This document shows, piece after piece, positions 15,168-23,573 of a stretch of 32,163 nucleotides of DNA (positions are counted from its first letter, which is position 1; every line of letters starts with the position of its first letter). The notes below the pieces were generated by a model, which saw only the letters and a program-made list of their open reading frames with translations, ran no database searches and was not told the origin of the DNA. The translations under genes were made by a program, and so were the position numbers. The stretch is from an uncultured Verrucomicrobiota bacterium (GTDB lineage: Bacteria; Verrucomicrobiota; Kiritimatiellia; CAIVKH01): assembly GCA_937996795.1 (NCBI GenBank), contig CALKUH010000006.1, positions 1-32,163 of the forward strand. Direction: 5' to 3'.

Positions 15168-16357
15168 CGCTCGAACGAGAGTTTAACGCCACGGCGGATG
15201 TAGGTCGGGATGTCGAGGTCCTCGCCGTTGATAAGGGTCGGCGATGATTTGCCGAACGGGCCGCGATCCTTAACGAGCTCGCCCAGCGGCAACTCACCCT
15301 GCGTGTCGCCGGCCCCGCGCGGCTTCTCCGCGCGAGTGGCGCCCGCGGGCGCCGCGCCCTGGTCCACCCGATCCTCGGCCCATGACTCCGCCGCAAGCAG
15401 CGTGATCGTGACGCGTTCGCGCCGTCCGGGATCGACGAGCGCGCCCATGCTGATGTGCGCGTTCTCCCGCACCGTGGACGTGATTTGCCCCATGATGCCC
15501 TGGAGGTCGGACAGCGTCAGATCCGGACCGCCGGCGATGTTGACCAGCACACCCTGCGACTCGGACAGGAGCCGCCCGCGCTCCAGCAGCGGGCTGTCGA
15601 GCAGGTTTCGCAGGGCGCTGGCCACACGCGCGGGGCCCTCCGCCTCGGCATGCGCATAGGACAGCGATCCGCCGCTGCGTTCGGCAAGTTCCTGGATGTC
15701 CGCGAACGTGATGTTGATGACGCCCGTGTGGGACAGCAGGTACCAGATCGCGTGCAGGCCCTCCGCGAGCATGCGGTCGGAAGCGCCGAAGGCCTCTTCC
15801 AAGCCCGTGGATTGGTCCACCACTTTCAGCAGCCGGTCATTCGGTTGCGCCACGACCGCGCGCGCCACGCGTCGCAACTGGCGCAACCCCTCCTCGGCCA
15901 GGCGGCGCTTCCGATCGCCTTCAAACGAAAACGGGAGGGAGATGAACGCCATCGTGAGGATGCCGAGGTCGCGCGCCGCCTTTGCGATGACGGGGAACGC
16001 GCCGGTTGCCGTGCCGCCGCCCAGCCCGCCCACAAGGACAAGCAGGTCGGTGCCGGCCATAAGATCCTGGATCGCGGCCAGGCTTTCCTCCGCTGCGAGC
16101 CGCCCGGCATTGATATCGCCCGCGGCGCCGAGTCCGCCCGTCGCCTTTTCGCCCAGCAGCAGCGTGCGGGAAAGCCCGCAGGCCGCCAGCGCCTGCGCGT
16201 CGGTGTTCAACCCGGCCACGGGCGGACCCTCCTGCCACTCCGCCGCCATGCGCGCGACGGCATTGCAGCCCGCACCGCCGACCCCGAGCACCAGCACGCG
16301 GCTGCGCGGCTTCAGGTCCGTGGCGGGGAACAACTGGTTGGACGTTCGCGTGGGCAT
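15164..16357 (-). CDS. ftsZ: Cell division GTPase FtsZ (divergent)
   Basis: This tubulin homologue polymerises with GTP into the division ring and is membrane-tethered by FtsA. Its 397 residues contain VLGVGGAGCNAV (25-33), GLNTDAQAL (49-57), the GTP signature as GGLGGGTATGAFPV (113-119 core; usual core GGGTGTG, so Ala117 replaces Gly), FSFEGDRKRRLAEEG and PNDRLLK. The T7 loop, which completes the partner's active site, reads NITFADI: Asp220 matches E. coli Asp212, but Thr217 replaces the normally invariant Asp209. The C-terminal peptide DLDIPTYIRRG, which binds FtsA/ZipA-type tethers, is intact. ATG 16357 overlaps the ftsA stop (TGATG); the open frame extends further upstream only inside ftsA. 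It is the last gene of the run. Confidence 0.95.
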   Translation of the reverse strand: MPTRTSNQLFPATDLKPRSRVLVLGVGGAGCNAVARMAAEWQEGPPVAGLNTDAQALAACGLSRTLLLGEKATGGLGAAGDINAGRLAAEESLAAIQDLMAGTDLLVLVGGLGGGTATGAFPVIAKAARDLGILTMAFISLPFSFEGDRKRRLAEEGLRQLRRVARAVVAQPNDRLLKVVDQSTGLEEAFGASDRMLAEGLHAIWYLLSHTGVINITFADIQELAERSGGSLSYAHAEAEGPARVASALRNLLDSPLLERGRLLSESQGVLVNIAGGPDLTLSDLQGIMGQITSTVRENAHISMGALVDPGRRERVTITLLAAESWAEDRVDQGAAPAGATRAEKPRGAGDTQGELPLGELVKDRGPFGKSSPTLINGEDLDIPTYIRRGVKLSFER

Positions 16358-17568
16358 CAGCGTGGGTTGAGGAGTTTGTCGATGATCATCTTCCACGGGC
16401 TGCGGCGGTTGGCCTGCCCGGTGCGGATGGCATAGCGCAGCAGGCCGATCGTGCTCGCATATTCGGGTCCGTCGGTGGCGACGGCAATTCCGCTCACATC
16501 CTTCGGACGTCCGCACTGGCACGGCAGATTAAAAACTTTTTCCGCCAGTTCGGTGATTTTGGGCAAATACGCCCCGCCGCCGGTCAACACCACCCCGCGG
16601 CCGAGGTACGGGAGCAAGTCGAGGCGTTCCATCTCGGCGCGAACGAGATTAAAGATTTCGTCCATCCGGTGATGCGTGATGGCCTGTAGGTCGCCCAGAC
16701 GGACAAAGCGCCCACGGCCCGCGGCTTCCTGCGTCAGCTCGACATGCTGCGTGCGTTGCTGGAAATCGATCAGCCCGCTGCCGAACTCCTCCTTGAGGCG
16801 TTCCGCCTGGGCGATCGTGATCTTGAGTCCCCTCGCGAGATCGTTGGTGAGATGGTCGCCGCCCACGCCGAACGAGCCGGCCGCGGCGATGGCCTGCCCC
16901 GCATAGGCCACGTAGTTCGTGCTGCCGCCGCCGAGATCGATGACCAGCGCGCCCTGCGACTTGTCCTCCTGCGACAGCACGGCAAGCGCCGCGCAGAGAC
17001 CGGAGGACGCCACGTTCAGGACATCGACCCCCGCGCTCTTCGCCACCTTGACGAGGTTACGCAGCCAGGTGCACGACGCATACAGGATCAGCATGTCCAC
17101 CGCGAGCTTACTGCCTTCCAGGCCCTCGGGATTGATGATGCCCTTCTGGTTGTCGACCTCGAAGTGCTGCGGGATCGAATGCACGATCTGGTAGTCGCCC
17201 TGCAAATTGACCGTGCGCGCGGTGGTCAGGACGTGCTCGATATCGGAGGGATCCACCTCGCCCGATCCATCCAGCAGCGGGATGCTGCCGCGATTGACGA
17301 GCGTTTTCATGTTGGCGCCGGACACGAGCAGGACGACCTGCCGGATGCCGACATCCGCGTTCTCCTCCGCCTGCGCGAGCGCGCTTTTTACGCATTCCAG
17401 CGCGGCGTCAAAATCAACAACCTCGCTCTTGCGGATGCCGCGGGAAGGCGCCTCGCCGAGGCCGAGCACCATGAGGTGGTTGTCTTCGCGCGCCTCGCCC
17501 ACGAGGACGCGCACCTTCGTGGTGCCGAGTTCCAGGGCAACGACGGGCGGCTGGTCGCGGAATCCCAT
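16357..17568 (-). CDS. ftsA: Cell division protein FtsA
   Basis: This actin-fold ATPase anchors FtsZ to the membrane and recruits later division proteins. The 403 residues show phosphate-1 ALELGTTKVRVLVGE at the N-terminus, the SHS2-like insert (about 85-160), LVIDLGGGSTNYVAY, GVGGDHLTNDLA, and the adenosine site VVLTGGGAYLPKI. The C-terminus ends in a short amphipathic helix, SPWKMIIDKLLNPR, the expected membrane-targeting element. It lies three bases after ftsQ and overlaps ftsZ by one base, so all three are surely co-transcribed. Confidence 0.96.
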   Translation of the reverse strand: MGFRDQPPVVALELGTTKVRVLVGEAREDNHLMVLGLGEAPSRGIRKSEVVDFDAALECVKSALAQAEENADVGIRQVVLLVSGANMKTLVNRGSIPLLDGSGEVDPSDIEHVLTTARTVNLQGDYQIVHSIPQHFEVDNQKGIINPEGLEGSKLAVDMLILYASCTWLRNLVKVAKSAGVDVLNVASSGLCAALAVLSQEDKSQGALVIDLGGGSTNYVAYAGQAIAAAGSFGVGGDHLTNDLARGLKITIAQAERLKEEFGSGLIDFQQRTQHVELTQEAAGRGRFVRLGDLQAITHHRMDEIFNLVRAEMERLDLLPYLGRGVVLTGGGAYLPKITELAEKVFNLPCQCGRPKDVSGIAVATDGPEYASTIGLLRYAIRTGQANRRSPWKMIIDKLLNPR

Positions 17569-17571
17569 GGG

Positions 17572-18447
17572 TCAGCGCGTGCGCGCCTCCGCAACCGGGC
17601 TGAAACGAACCGGGAAATTCTGGTCCACCGTCAGGTCCGCGTACTCGATCTCCTGGCCGAGCTGCCGGTTGGTCGTGATCAGCTCCGCCAGCTTGTCGAG
17701 GCGCCATTTCAGGCGTGAGCGTCCGAAATCAACGCGCGCGCCGGAGGCGAGGATGAGCTCCAGGTAATCCGGATTCTTGACGCCCACGACCTGGATGCGC
17801 AGGAGTTCGCCGAGGCGGCTTTGCTCGCACAGGTCCAGCAATTCCAGCGCGTCGAGCGTCTTCTCCTCGCGCACCACACTGCCCGGCGCGAGGCCGCGCT
17901 CCTCGACTCCGTTGATCAGCGGCAGGCCGCGTCCGCCGCTGGGGCCGAGAATAAATCCATCGCGATCCACAGCCATCGGGAACCCGCCCGCGCCTTCCGC
18001 CATCCGGGCGAGCGCCGTGCGTTCCTGGACCCGCACTTCGAGTGCATCCGGGAGAACGCGGCGCACCTTGGCGGAGCGGACGCGCGGCGTGCGTTCCAGA
18101 TTCCGGCTGATCTGCTGCAGGTCGATCGCAAACAAGTTCTGTCCTTCGCTGACCTGCGCGTATTCACGGAGGTGCGAGGGCGTGAGAGAGCCGGTGGAGG
18201 TGATCTCAATGCGGCGGATGATGAAGCGTTCGTTTTGGGCAAACAGGTGTTCGCCCGCGAGGCTCACGCCGGACACGGCGGCCCAGACCGTGCCCGCAAG
18301 CGCCGCGAGCAGGAGCACCAGCGCGCCGATCTTGTGCGCGTTGTCGCGCCCCTTGGCATTCGCGCGCGCGGTCACCTGCAGCACCGGGTCGCGAGAACGC
18401 GTCCGGCGTTGATTCAGGCGATTGTCTTTTTTGCGGAAGATTCCCAT
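17572..18447 (-). CDS. ftsQ: Cell division protein FtsQ
   Basis: This 291-aa bitopic inner-membrane protein belongs to the FtsQ/DivIB family, which links early and late divisome parts. It has a basic cytoplasmic tail of about 40 residues (many Arg/Lys), one membrane helix (IGALVLLLAALAGTVWAAV) and a POTRA domain at about 77-145 (FIIRRIEITSTGSLTPSHL ... VRRVLPDALEVRVQER). The following beta domain runs to the C-terminus. AGGGAA lies just upstream of ATG 18447, itself eight bases after the ddl stop. Position directly before ftsA supports the call. Confidence 0.9.
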   Translation of the reverse strand: MGIFRKKDNRLNQRRTRSRDPVLQVTARANAKGRDNAHKIGALVLLLAALAGTVWAAVSGVSLAGEHLFAQNERFIIRRIEITSTGSLTPSHLREYAQVSEGQNLFAIDLQQISRNLERTPRVRSAKVRRVLPDALEVRVQERTALARMAEGAGGFPMAVDRDGFILGPSGGRGLPLINGVEERGLAPGSVVREEKTLDALELLDLCEQSRLGELLRIQVVGVKNPDYLELILASGARVDFGRSRLKWRLDKLAELITTNRQLGQEIEYADLTVDQNFPVRFSPVAEARTR

Positions 18448-18455
18448 TTCGTTCC

Positions 18456-19346
18456 CTAGCAGGCGGCAAGGTTGAGGATCATCTCACACAATTCCCCAAA
18501 CTCAAGGCCCGCCGCGCGCGCGGCCTTCGGCAGGAGGCTGGTCTCGGTGAAGCCGGGAATCGTGTTCATTTCGAGCACATAGGCGTGGCCTTCCGGCGTC
18601 ATCCGGATGTCGACACGTCCCATCCCGCGGCACCCGAGGGCGGCGAAGGTCTGCCACGCGAGACGCTGGCAGAGGCGCGTGTCATCCGCGGACAGCGGCG
18701 CGGGCACGAGATATTCGGTCAGGCCTTTGGTGTATTTCGCGCGGTAATCGTAGTAGCCGTCCGGCGCGCGGATCTCGATCACCGGCAGCACCTGCTCGCC
18801 GACCACGCCCACGGTCAATTCGGCGCCGGGAATAAAGGCTTCGACGAGCACCTCGGGATCGTATGCAAGCGCGGTCTCCATCGCCGCGTCCCACGCGGAC
18901 TCCTCGAACACTTTTGTCAGGCCGATGCTGGAGCCCTGGCGAAGCGGCTTGACCACCACCGGCAGTCGCAGCGTGCGCGGCTCGCCGCGTTTGAGGACCT
19001 CGTAGCGCGCCGTGGCGATGCCGTGCCGCTCGAAGACGCGTTTGCTGGCGGCCTTGTCGAAGGCGACACGGCTCACCGCGGCATTCGAGCCGGTGAACGG
19101 AATCCCCTTCCGCTCAAGCAGCGTCTGGACACCGCCGTCCTCGCCAAAGGTGCCGTGCAGCGCGATGAATACCGCCTCTATGCCGGACGGCAGGTCGAGC
19201 GCCGGGCGCGTTACGTCCACTTCCTCGACCGTGTAGCCCCGCGCGCGCAGGGCCGAGGCAATGGCGCCTCCGGAGGCGAGCGAGACGTCGCGTTCGGCGG
19301 ACGGACCGCCTTTCAGGACGGCGATGTGTTGAAAGCGTTTATTCAT
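18456..19346 (-). CDS. ddl: D-alanine--D-alanine ligase
   Basis: This cytoplasmic ATP-grasp enzyme joins two D-alanines for the peptidoglycan stem peptide. The 296 residues carry VLKGGPSAERDVSLASG, ALHGTFGEDGGVQ with GIPFTGSNA, VVKPLRQGSSIGLTK, and the C-terminal metal/substrate site VLEMNTIPGFTETSLLP. ATG 19346 overlaps the murC stop by four bases (ATGA). A longer open frame begins inside murC at 19394 but adds nothing family-like. The usual murB between murC and ddl is missing. Confidence 0.95.
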   Translation of the reverse strand: MNKRFQHIAVLKGGPSAERDVSLASGGAIASALRARGYTVEEVDVTRPALDLPSGIEAVFIALHGTFGEDGGVQTLLERKGIPFTGSNAAVSRVAFDKAASKRVFERHGIATARYEVLKRGEPRTLRLPVVVKPLRQGSSIGLTKVFEESAWDAAMETALAYDPEVLVEAFIPGAELTVGVVGEQVLPVIEIRAPDGYYDYRAKYTKGLTEYLVPAPLSADDTRLCQRLAWQTFAALGCRGMGRVDIRMTPEGHAYVLEMNTIPGFTETSLLPKAARAAGLEFGELCEMILNLAAC

Positions 19347-20785
19347 GGATGAGGACCCGCGGCTCGCGATTCGCCCAGCTCGCGAGCGGCCCACGCGGCA
19401 ATCTGCTCCACGTCACCGGCGCCAATCACGAGCAGGACATCTCCTTCGCGCCATTTGTTGCGGATCAGTTCCCATGCTTCAAGCAAGGACTGCACCAATG
19501 TCACGGGCGGCGTACCGGACCCGAAGTGCGGCAGCAGATCCTCGCTGCGCCCGCCCGGCACGGGTCGTTCGGAGGCGGCGTAGACAGGCGCGAGCAGCAG
19601 GTCGTCGACCCCCGCGAACGCGGGCGGGAACTCCTTCGCCAGCGCCGCCGTGCGCGAGTAGCGATGCGGCTGGTACACCGCGAGCACGCGGCGGGGCGCG
19701 AGGCGCTTCACCTGCGCCATCAGCGCGCGGATTTCGGTGGGATGATGCGCGTAATCGGAAATAACCGTGCGTCCCCCGGCCTGCGCCACGCATTCAAAGC
19801 GGCGGTGGACGGACTGAAACGAGCGAAGCGCCGCAGCGGCCTCTCCAAAGGGAATGCCGTGTTCCAGCGCGACCCCGAGCGCCGCCAGCGCGTCGAGCAG
19901 GTTGCTCACGCCGGGCACCTGCAGGCGAAGCACACCGAGCGGGCGCCCGTCATGCAGGACATCCGCGACGATGCCAAGGCCCTCCTCGCGGACGTCGGCG
20001 GCCCTGAGCTGGGCCTCGGAGGAGCAGCCAAACGAGCGGCCCCGCGGATGGGACGCCATCACGAACCGCGCGCCGGGGTCATCGGCGCAGTACCAGACCG
20101 TTCCCCGCGTGCGTATGGCGAAGCGCCGGAAGCACGCGTGCAGCGCCGTCTCGTCAGGAAAAAAGTCGACGTGGTCCCACTCGACATTCGTGATGATGCC
20201 CTGCCCGGCCTCGTACAACGCGAGCGTGCCGTCGCTTTCGTCGGCTTCCACAATGAGCGGCCCCTCGGCGGAATACGCGGCGACGGTGCCGTGGTCATCA
20301 ATTTCGCCGCCGATGCAAAATCCGGCGGGCCGCCCCGTCGCGCGGAAGATGTGGGTCAGCATCGCGGTGGTCGTGGTTTTGCCGTGGCTCCCGGCGATCG
20401 CGACGGAGGGACGGCCGCGCAACAACGCGGGCAGGACGACGCCCCGGTCCAGCGATGGAATGCCCGCCATGCGCGCGGAAACCCATTCCGGTTCATCATC
20501 GCGTACGGCGGGACTGCGGATGACAGCCTGTTCGCGTCCGGAAAGGTGCACCGGCGCATGGCCGGTGTGGACGGGAATCCCGCGCGCCACAAGCGCCGAC
20601 GCGACGCGGCCCGGCTGGCTGTCGCATCCCGTGACGGCATATCCCCGGGCCTGCAATTGGACCGCCAGTGCGGCCATGCCCACGCCGCCGATGCCGAGCA
20701 GGTGCAGCGCGCCCGACGGCCGGGCCAGCAGCGCCGAGGCTTCCTCATAGGCCCGCAGCATCGTCCGCCATTGCGCGTCGTTCAC
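19343..20785 (-). CDS. murC: UDP-N-acetylmuramate--L-alanine ligase
   Basis: This cytoplasmic Mur ligase adds the first amino acid to UDP-MurNAc. The 480 residues have the N-terminal UDP-binding Rossmann domain (HLLGIGGVGMAALAV, residues 29-42), the ATP P-loop AGSHGKTTTTAM, the metal-site VEADESDGTL, TNVEWDHVDFFP, the MurC-typical RRFECVAQAGGRTVISDYAHHPTEI, and YQPHRYSRT in the C-terminal domain. It overlaps murG and ddl by four bases at either end. The length is usual for the family and there is no MurB or Ddl fusion. Confidence 0.96.
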   Translation of the reverse strand: MNDAQWRTMLRAYEEASALLARPSGALHLLGIGGVGMAALAVQLQARGYAVTGCDSQPGRVASALVARGIPVHTGHAPVHLSGREQAVIRSPAVRDDEPEWVSARMAGIPSLDRGVVLPALLRGRPSVAIAGSHGKTTTTAMLTHIFRATGRPAGFCIGGEIDDHGTVAAYSAEGPLIVEADESDGTLALYEAGQGIITNVEWDHVDFFPDETALHACFRRFAIRTRGTVWYCADDPGARFVMASHPRGRSFGCSSEAQLRAADVREEGLGIVADVLHDGRPLGVLRLQVPGVSNLLDALAALGVALEHGIPFGEAAAALRSFQSVHRRFECVAQAGGRTVISDYAHHPTEIRALMAQVKRLAPRRVLAVYQPHRYSRTAALAKEFPPAFAGVDDLLLAPVYAASERPVPGGRSEDLLPHFGSGTPPVTLVQSLLEAWELIRNKWREGDVLLVIGAGDVEQIAAWAARELGESRAAGPHP

Positions 20786-21861
20786 GGGGCGGAGCGCTCC
20801 ACCAAATCGGCGAGCGCGCGTGTGCCCTGTGCCTGCGCGCGCGCCGCCGACGCGCGGCTCATCTGTTGCAGGCGCTCGGGCTGTCGCATGCGCTCCTTCA
20901 AATACTCAGAAAGCCACGCGGCACGCAGGTCCGCGTCTCCCACCACATCCGCGGCGCCCGAGCGCTCGACGGCCCGCGCATTCGCCATCTGGTGGTCGGC
21001 GACCGCATGCGGATATGGCACGAGTAACGCGGGCAGCGCGAACGCGGAGAGTTCCGCGCAGGTCGCGGCGCCGGAACGGCAGATCGCGAAATCGGCGGCG
21101 GCGTACAAGGCGGCCATGTCGTGCGTGAAGGCGATGACCTCCGCATCGAGGCCGAGCGCGGCATAGCGGGCGCGCACGGATTCGGCGCCGGCTTTTCCGG
21201 CCAGATGGATCACGCGAAGGCGTGGCGGCTTGAGGCCCATGGTCGCGAGGGCCTGCGGCACCTCCTCGTTCAGCCGCTGCGCGCCGGCGCTGCCGCCCAT
21301 CACGAGGAGCGTGAATCGGTCCGATGCGTATTCGCGCCGGGGCATCCGCCCCGCAGCTTCCTCCAATTCGCGGCGGATCGGCATGCCGGTGACGGTGAGG
21401 CGCGCGCCGCGCAAATAGTAGGACGATGCATCAAAGGCGATCCCGACGGCCTTCGCCCAACGCGCAAACAGGCGGATCGCGCGACCCGGCACCACGTTCG
21501 CCTCGTGAAGCACCACCGGCACGCGCAGGTGCAGAGCGGCGAGGACGGGGCCGACCGACGCGTAACTGCCCATCGCGAGCAGGACATCCGGACGATTCTC
21601 GCGCATGCGGCGACGGCCTTCCCTTCCCGCCTTGAGCAGGGCCAAGGCGGTGCCGAGGGCGCGCATGGAAAACCGCGTGCTGAATCCCGAGGCGTGAAGC
21701 GTCACCACCGGCCCGGTCCATCCGCCCGCCGCCGCCGCCTCAATGCCTTTGCCCGCCATCCAGAGCGTGACGCGATGGCCGCGGCGCACCAGCTCATCCG
21801 CCGTCGCGAGGCCGGGAAAAATGTGTCCGCCAGTACCGCCGCAGGCCACCGCAATGTTCAT
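20782..21861 (-). CDS. murG: MurG, lipid II-forming GlcNAc transferase
   Basis: MurG is a GT-B glycosyltransferase on the inner face of the membrane that adds GlcNAc to lipid I. The 359 residues open with AVACGGTGGHIFPGLA, the G-loop that contacts lipid I. VMGGSAGAQRLNEEVP is the second G-loop and THDMAALYAAADFAICRSGA the third, followed by CAELSAFALPALLVPYPHAVADHQ with the UDP-contacting Glu. The start ATG 21861 overlaps the upstream ogt stop by four bases; the longer open frame from 22116 runs backward through ogt and is not family-like. Confidence 0.96.
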   Translation of the reverse strand: MNIAVACGGTGGHIFPGLATADELVRRGHRVTLWMAGKGIEAAAAGGWTGPVVTLHASGFSTRFSMRALGTALALLKAGREGRRRMRENRPDVLLAMGSYASVGPVLAALHLRVPVVLHEANVVPGRAIRLFARWAKAVGIAFDASSYYLRGARLTVTGMPIRRELEEAAGRMPRREYASDRFTLLVMGGSAGAQRLNEEVPQALATMGLKPPRLRVIHLAGKAGAESVRARYAALGLDAEVIAFTHDMAALYAAADFAICRSGAATCAELSAFALPALLVPYPHAVADHQMANARAVERSGAADVVGDADLRAAWLSEYLKERMRQPERLQQMSRASAARAQAQGTRALADLVERSAP

Positions 21862-22367
21862 CGCCCGGCCTCGATCTCCAGCAGGTATTCCTTCCATGGC
21901 AACCCGCAGGAAAATCCGCCCAGCCGGTTGCCGGCGCCCAGGATGCGATGGCACGGGACGAATAGCGGCAGCGGATTCCGCGCGCAGGCCTGCCCGGCCG
22001 CGCGCACCGCCCCGGGACTGCCCGCCCGCCTCGCCAGTTCCGCGTAGCCGATGGTCTTGCCCGCGGGGATCGCTTGCATCACGGCCCGGCAGCGCCGGAA
22101 AAACGGCGCGTGACACTCGGCCAGCGCCGGCATGACCGCAGGGCGTCCGCGCAACGCGGCTTTTACAAACGGGATGGCGAGCGCCAGCACGGCGCGATCA
22201 GACGCCGACTCCGCGCGCTGCGAAATCGATTCCACCGCCAACGCTCGGCCCGGTGCTTGCGAGAGCATCGGCAGTTCGCAGGAAACGAGGCGTCCATCCC
22301 GCGCAAGAAGGCGGATTGGGCCCCAGGTGGTTTCGATGACAGCGTGACTCGACGGTGCGGCGGGCAT
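21858..22367 (-). CDS. ogt: Methylated-DNA--protein-cysteine methyltransferase (Ogt type)
   Basis: This suicide enzyme moves alkyl groups from O6-alkylguanine to its own cysteine. The 169 residues have a weakly conserved N-terminal domain and a clear C-terminal domain: IPAGKTIGYAELARRAGSPG, the Asn-Pro before the active site, and FVPCHRILGAGNRLGGFSCG with the acceptor Cys in PCHR. No Ada-type zinc or DNA-binding domain is attached. It sits within the dcw operon, two bases after a coiled-coil gene and overlapping murG by four bases, so it must be expressed with the envelope genes. No clear ribosome site precedes ATG 22367, which suggests coupling. Confidence 0.9.
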   Translation of the reverse strand: MPAAPSSHAVIETTWGPIRLLARDGRLVSCELPMLSQAPGRALAVESISQRAESASDRAVLALAIPFVKAALRGRPAVMPALAECHAPFFRRCRAVMQAIPAGKTIGYAELARRAGSPGAVRAAGQACARNPLPLFVPCHRILGAGNRLGGFSCGLPWKEYLLEIEAGR

Positions 22368-22369
22368 GG

Positions 22370-22789
22370 CTAGAACGTCAGGCGATACACGAGATAGCCG
22401 ACCAGCAAAACGAAAATCAGCATGAAGATGGCCTTGTTCCGCTGGACCTGGCGCGCACGACCGACCGCGCGGGGCGGGCGCTCGAAGCCGCTGGCGAAAT
22501 AGGTGACAAAGCGTTCGTCCTCCGGCGCGGCGGACTTGCGCGAGCCCGGCATCGAGCGCACCGGCAGACCCGCGGACGCGGGAGGTGATGCTGACGATGC
22601 GGGCTCCGGTTCGGGCTCGGGCGCCGGCGTGCGCTTCAGCAGGCGTGGGTCGATCTCATCCGTCGCGCCGCGTTCGAGTTTGCGCAGCTCGCGATTAAGC
22701 TGCTTCATCGACTGGCGAAGCTGCTTCTCCTCCTCCTCCAACTGGCGGAGGCGCCGGCCCAACTGGCCCTCTCGTTCCGCAGGGGGCAT
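22370..22789 (-). CDS. Coiled-coil protein with C-terminal membrane anchor (139 aa)
   Basis: I do not recognise a family. Residues about 5-42 are a Glu/Arg/Leu heptad helix (GRRLRQLEEEEKQLRQ and on) likely to form a coiled coil. Residues 50-85 are a Pro/Glu/Ala-rich linker. A short conserved-looking patch follows (EDERFVTYFASGFERPP), then a strongly basic stretch and one membrane helix at the very C-terminus (AIFMLIFVLLVGYLVYRLTF). Basic residues before the helix predict a cytoplasmic N-terminus, i.e. a tail-anchored protein. It starts four bases after the next gene upstream and ends two bases before ogt. Place and build suggest an envelope or division scaffold, which is inference only. Confidence 0.75.
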   Translation of the reverse strand: MPPAEREGQLGRRLRQLEEEEKQLRQSMKQLNRELRKLERGATDEIDPRLLKRTPAPEPEPEPASSASPPASAGLPVRSMPGSRKSAAPEDERFVTYFASGFERPPRAVGRARQVQRNKAIFMLIFVLLVGYLVYRLTF

Positions 22790-22793
22790 GGCG

Positions 22794-23540
22794 TCAGATC
22801 ATTCCCTGCGCCATCGCGAAGAAGAAGAGCAACCCGAGCAGCACGAGCGCCACGATCAGCGGAAGGCTGACGGCGAAGCCCATGCGCATCCAGTAGCCGA
22901 ACGTCTTCTCGTCATCGGGGATGGACGAGCGCTCGTCATAAACGACGGCGGGCTGTCCACCTGCGGCCGCGGGACCGTCGGACTTGACCGCCTCGATCTT
23001 TGCGATGGATTTGCTGTACTCCATCCGCGCCTGTTCCAACACCGCCAGGCTGCGGGCCAGCTCCTCGCGAATGCGGTCTTCGGGCCAACCTTCCTCCTGG
23101 AGGGTTTCGACGTGCGCGAGGATTTCCTTGAAGCGTCCGCGCGTGGCATCCAGCAGTTCGACCAGACGCTGCGCATCCACTTCCTTGCGTTCGAGTGAAA
23201 TCAGGCTGCGCTTCAGCAGCTCGGTCATCTCGCGTTTCCCGCGCTCGTATTCGTCCTGTTTGCGGCGAAGTTCCTCCAGCTCGCGCTTCTCGCTTTCCAA
23301 CTGTTCCTGCCGCTTGCGGAGCCGCTCCAACTCCTGCGCAGCCATCGCGGACTGCGAATCCACTTCCTTGCGGTGGCGCGCCATGCGCGTGAGATTAAAG
23401 TCGGAGACCGGGCGGACGGGCACATCGCTGCCCGCGGGCGCATCGCCGATGGAGTCCGCCGGTTCATCGCCCGGGCCCATTTTTATGCGTTTTGCGCTGT
23501 CGCGCTGCCGCACCAGGTCATCGTCAAAAAAGTCCGACAT
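22794..23540 (-). CDS. Long coiled-coil protein with C-terminal membrane anchor (248 aa)
   Basis: No known family is recognised. An acidic start (MSDFFDDDLVRQRD) leads into a low-complexity linker. A charged coiled coil then spans about residues 50-190 (for example LERLRKRQEQLESEKRELEE). After a Gly/Ala/Pro linker, one membrane helix lies near the C-terminus (SLPLIVALVLLGLLFFFAMA). The layout, with the helix last, matches its smaller neighbour, and both probably face the cytoplasm. GGAGGAG stands six bases before ATG 23540, the strongest ribosome site in this operon, so the protein may be abundant. It starts 33 bases after the LysM lipoprotein gene. Candidates for its role are FtsZ-ring tether or spatial regulator; no motif proves this. 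Confidence 0.75.
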   Translation of the reverse strand: MSDFFDDDLVRQRDSAKRIKMGPGDEPADSIGDAPAGSDVPVRPVSDFNLTRMARHRKEVDSQSAMAAQELERLRKRQEQLESEKRELEELRRKQDEYERGKREMTELLKRSLISLERKEVDAQRLVELLDATRGRFKEILAHVETLQEEGWPEDRIREELARSLAVLEQARMEYSKSIAKIEAVKSDGPAAAGGQPAVVYDERSSIPDDEKTFGYWMRMGFAVSLPLIVALVLLGLLFFFAMAQGMI

Positions 23541-23573
23541 GATAGCTCCTCCCCCTCCGCCACCGGGCGATGT

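Noticed and set aside
19349..21166. 605-codon open frame antisense to murC and murG
   Set aside because: The opposite strand has clear murC and murG with all motifs; long antisense frames are expected from the codon use.
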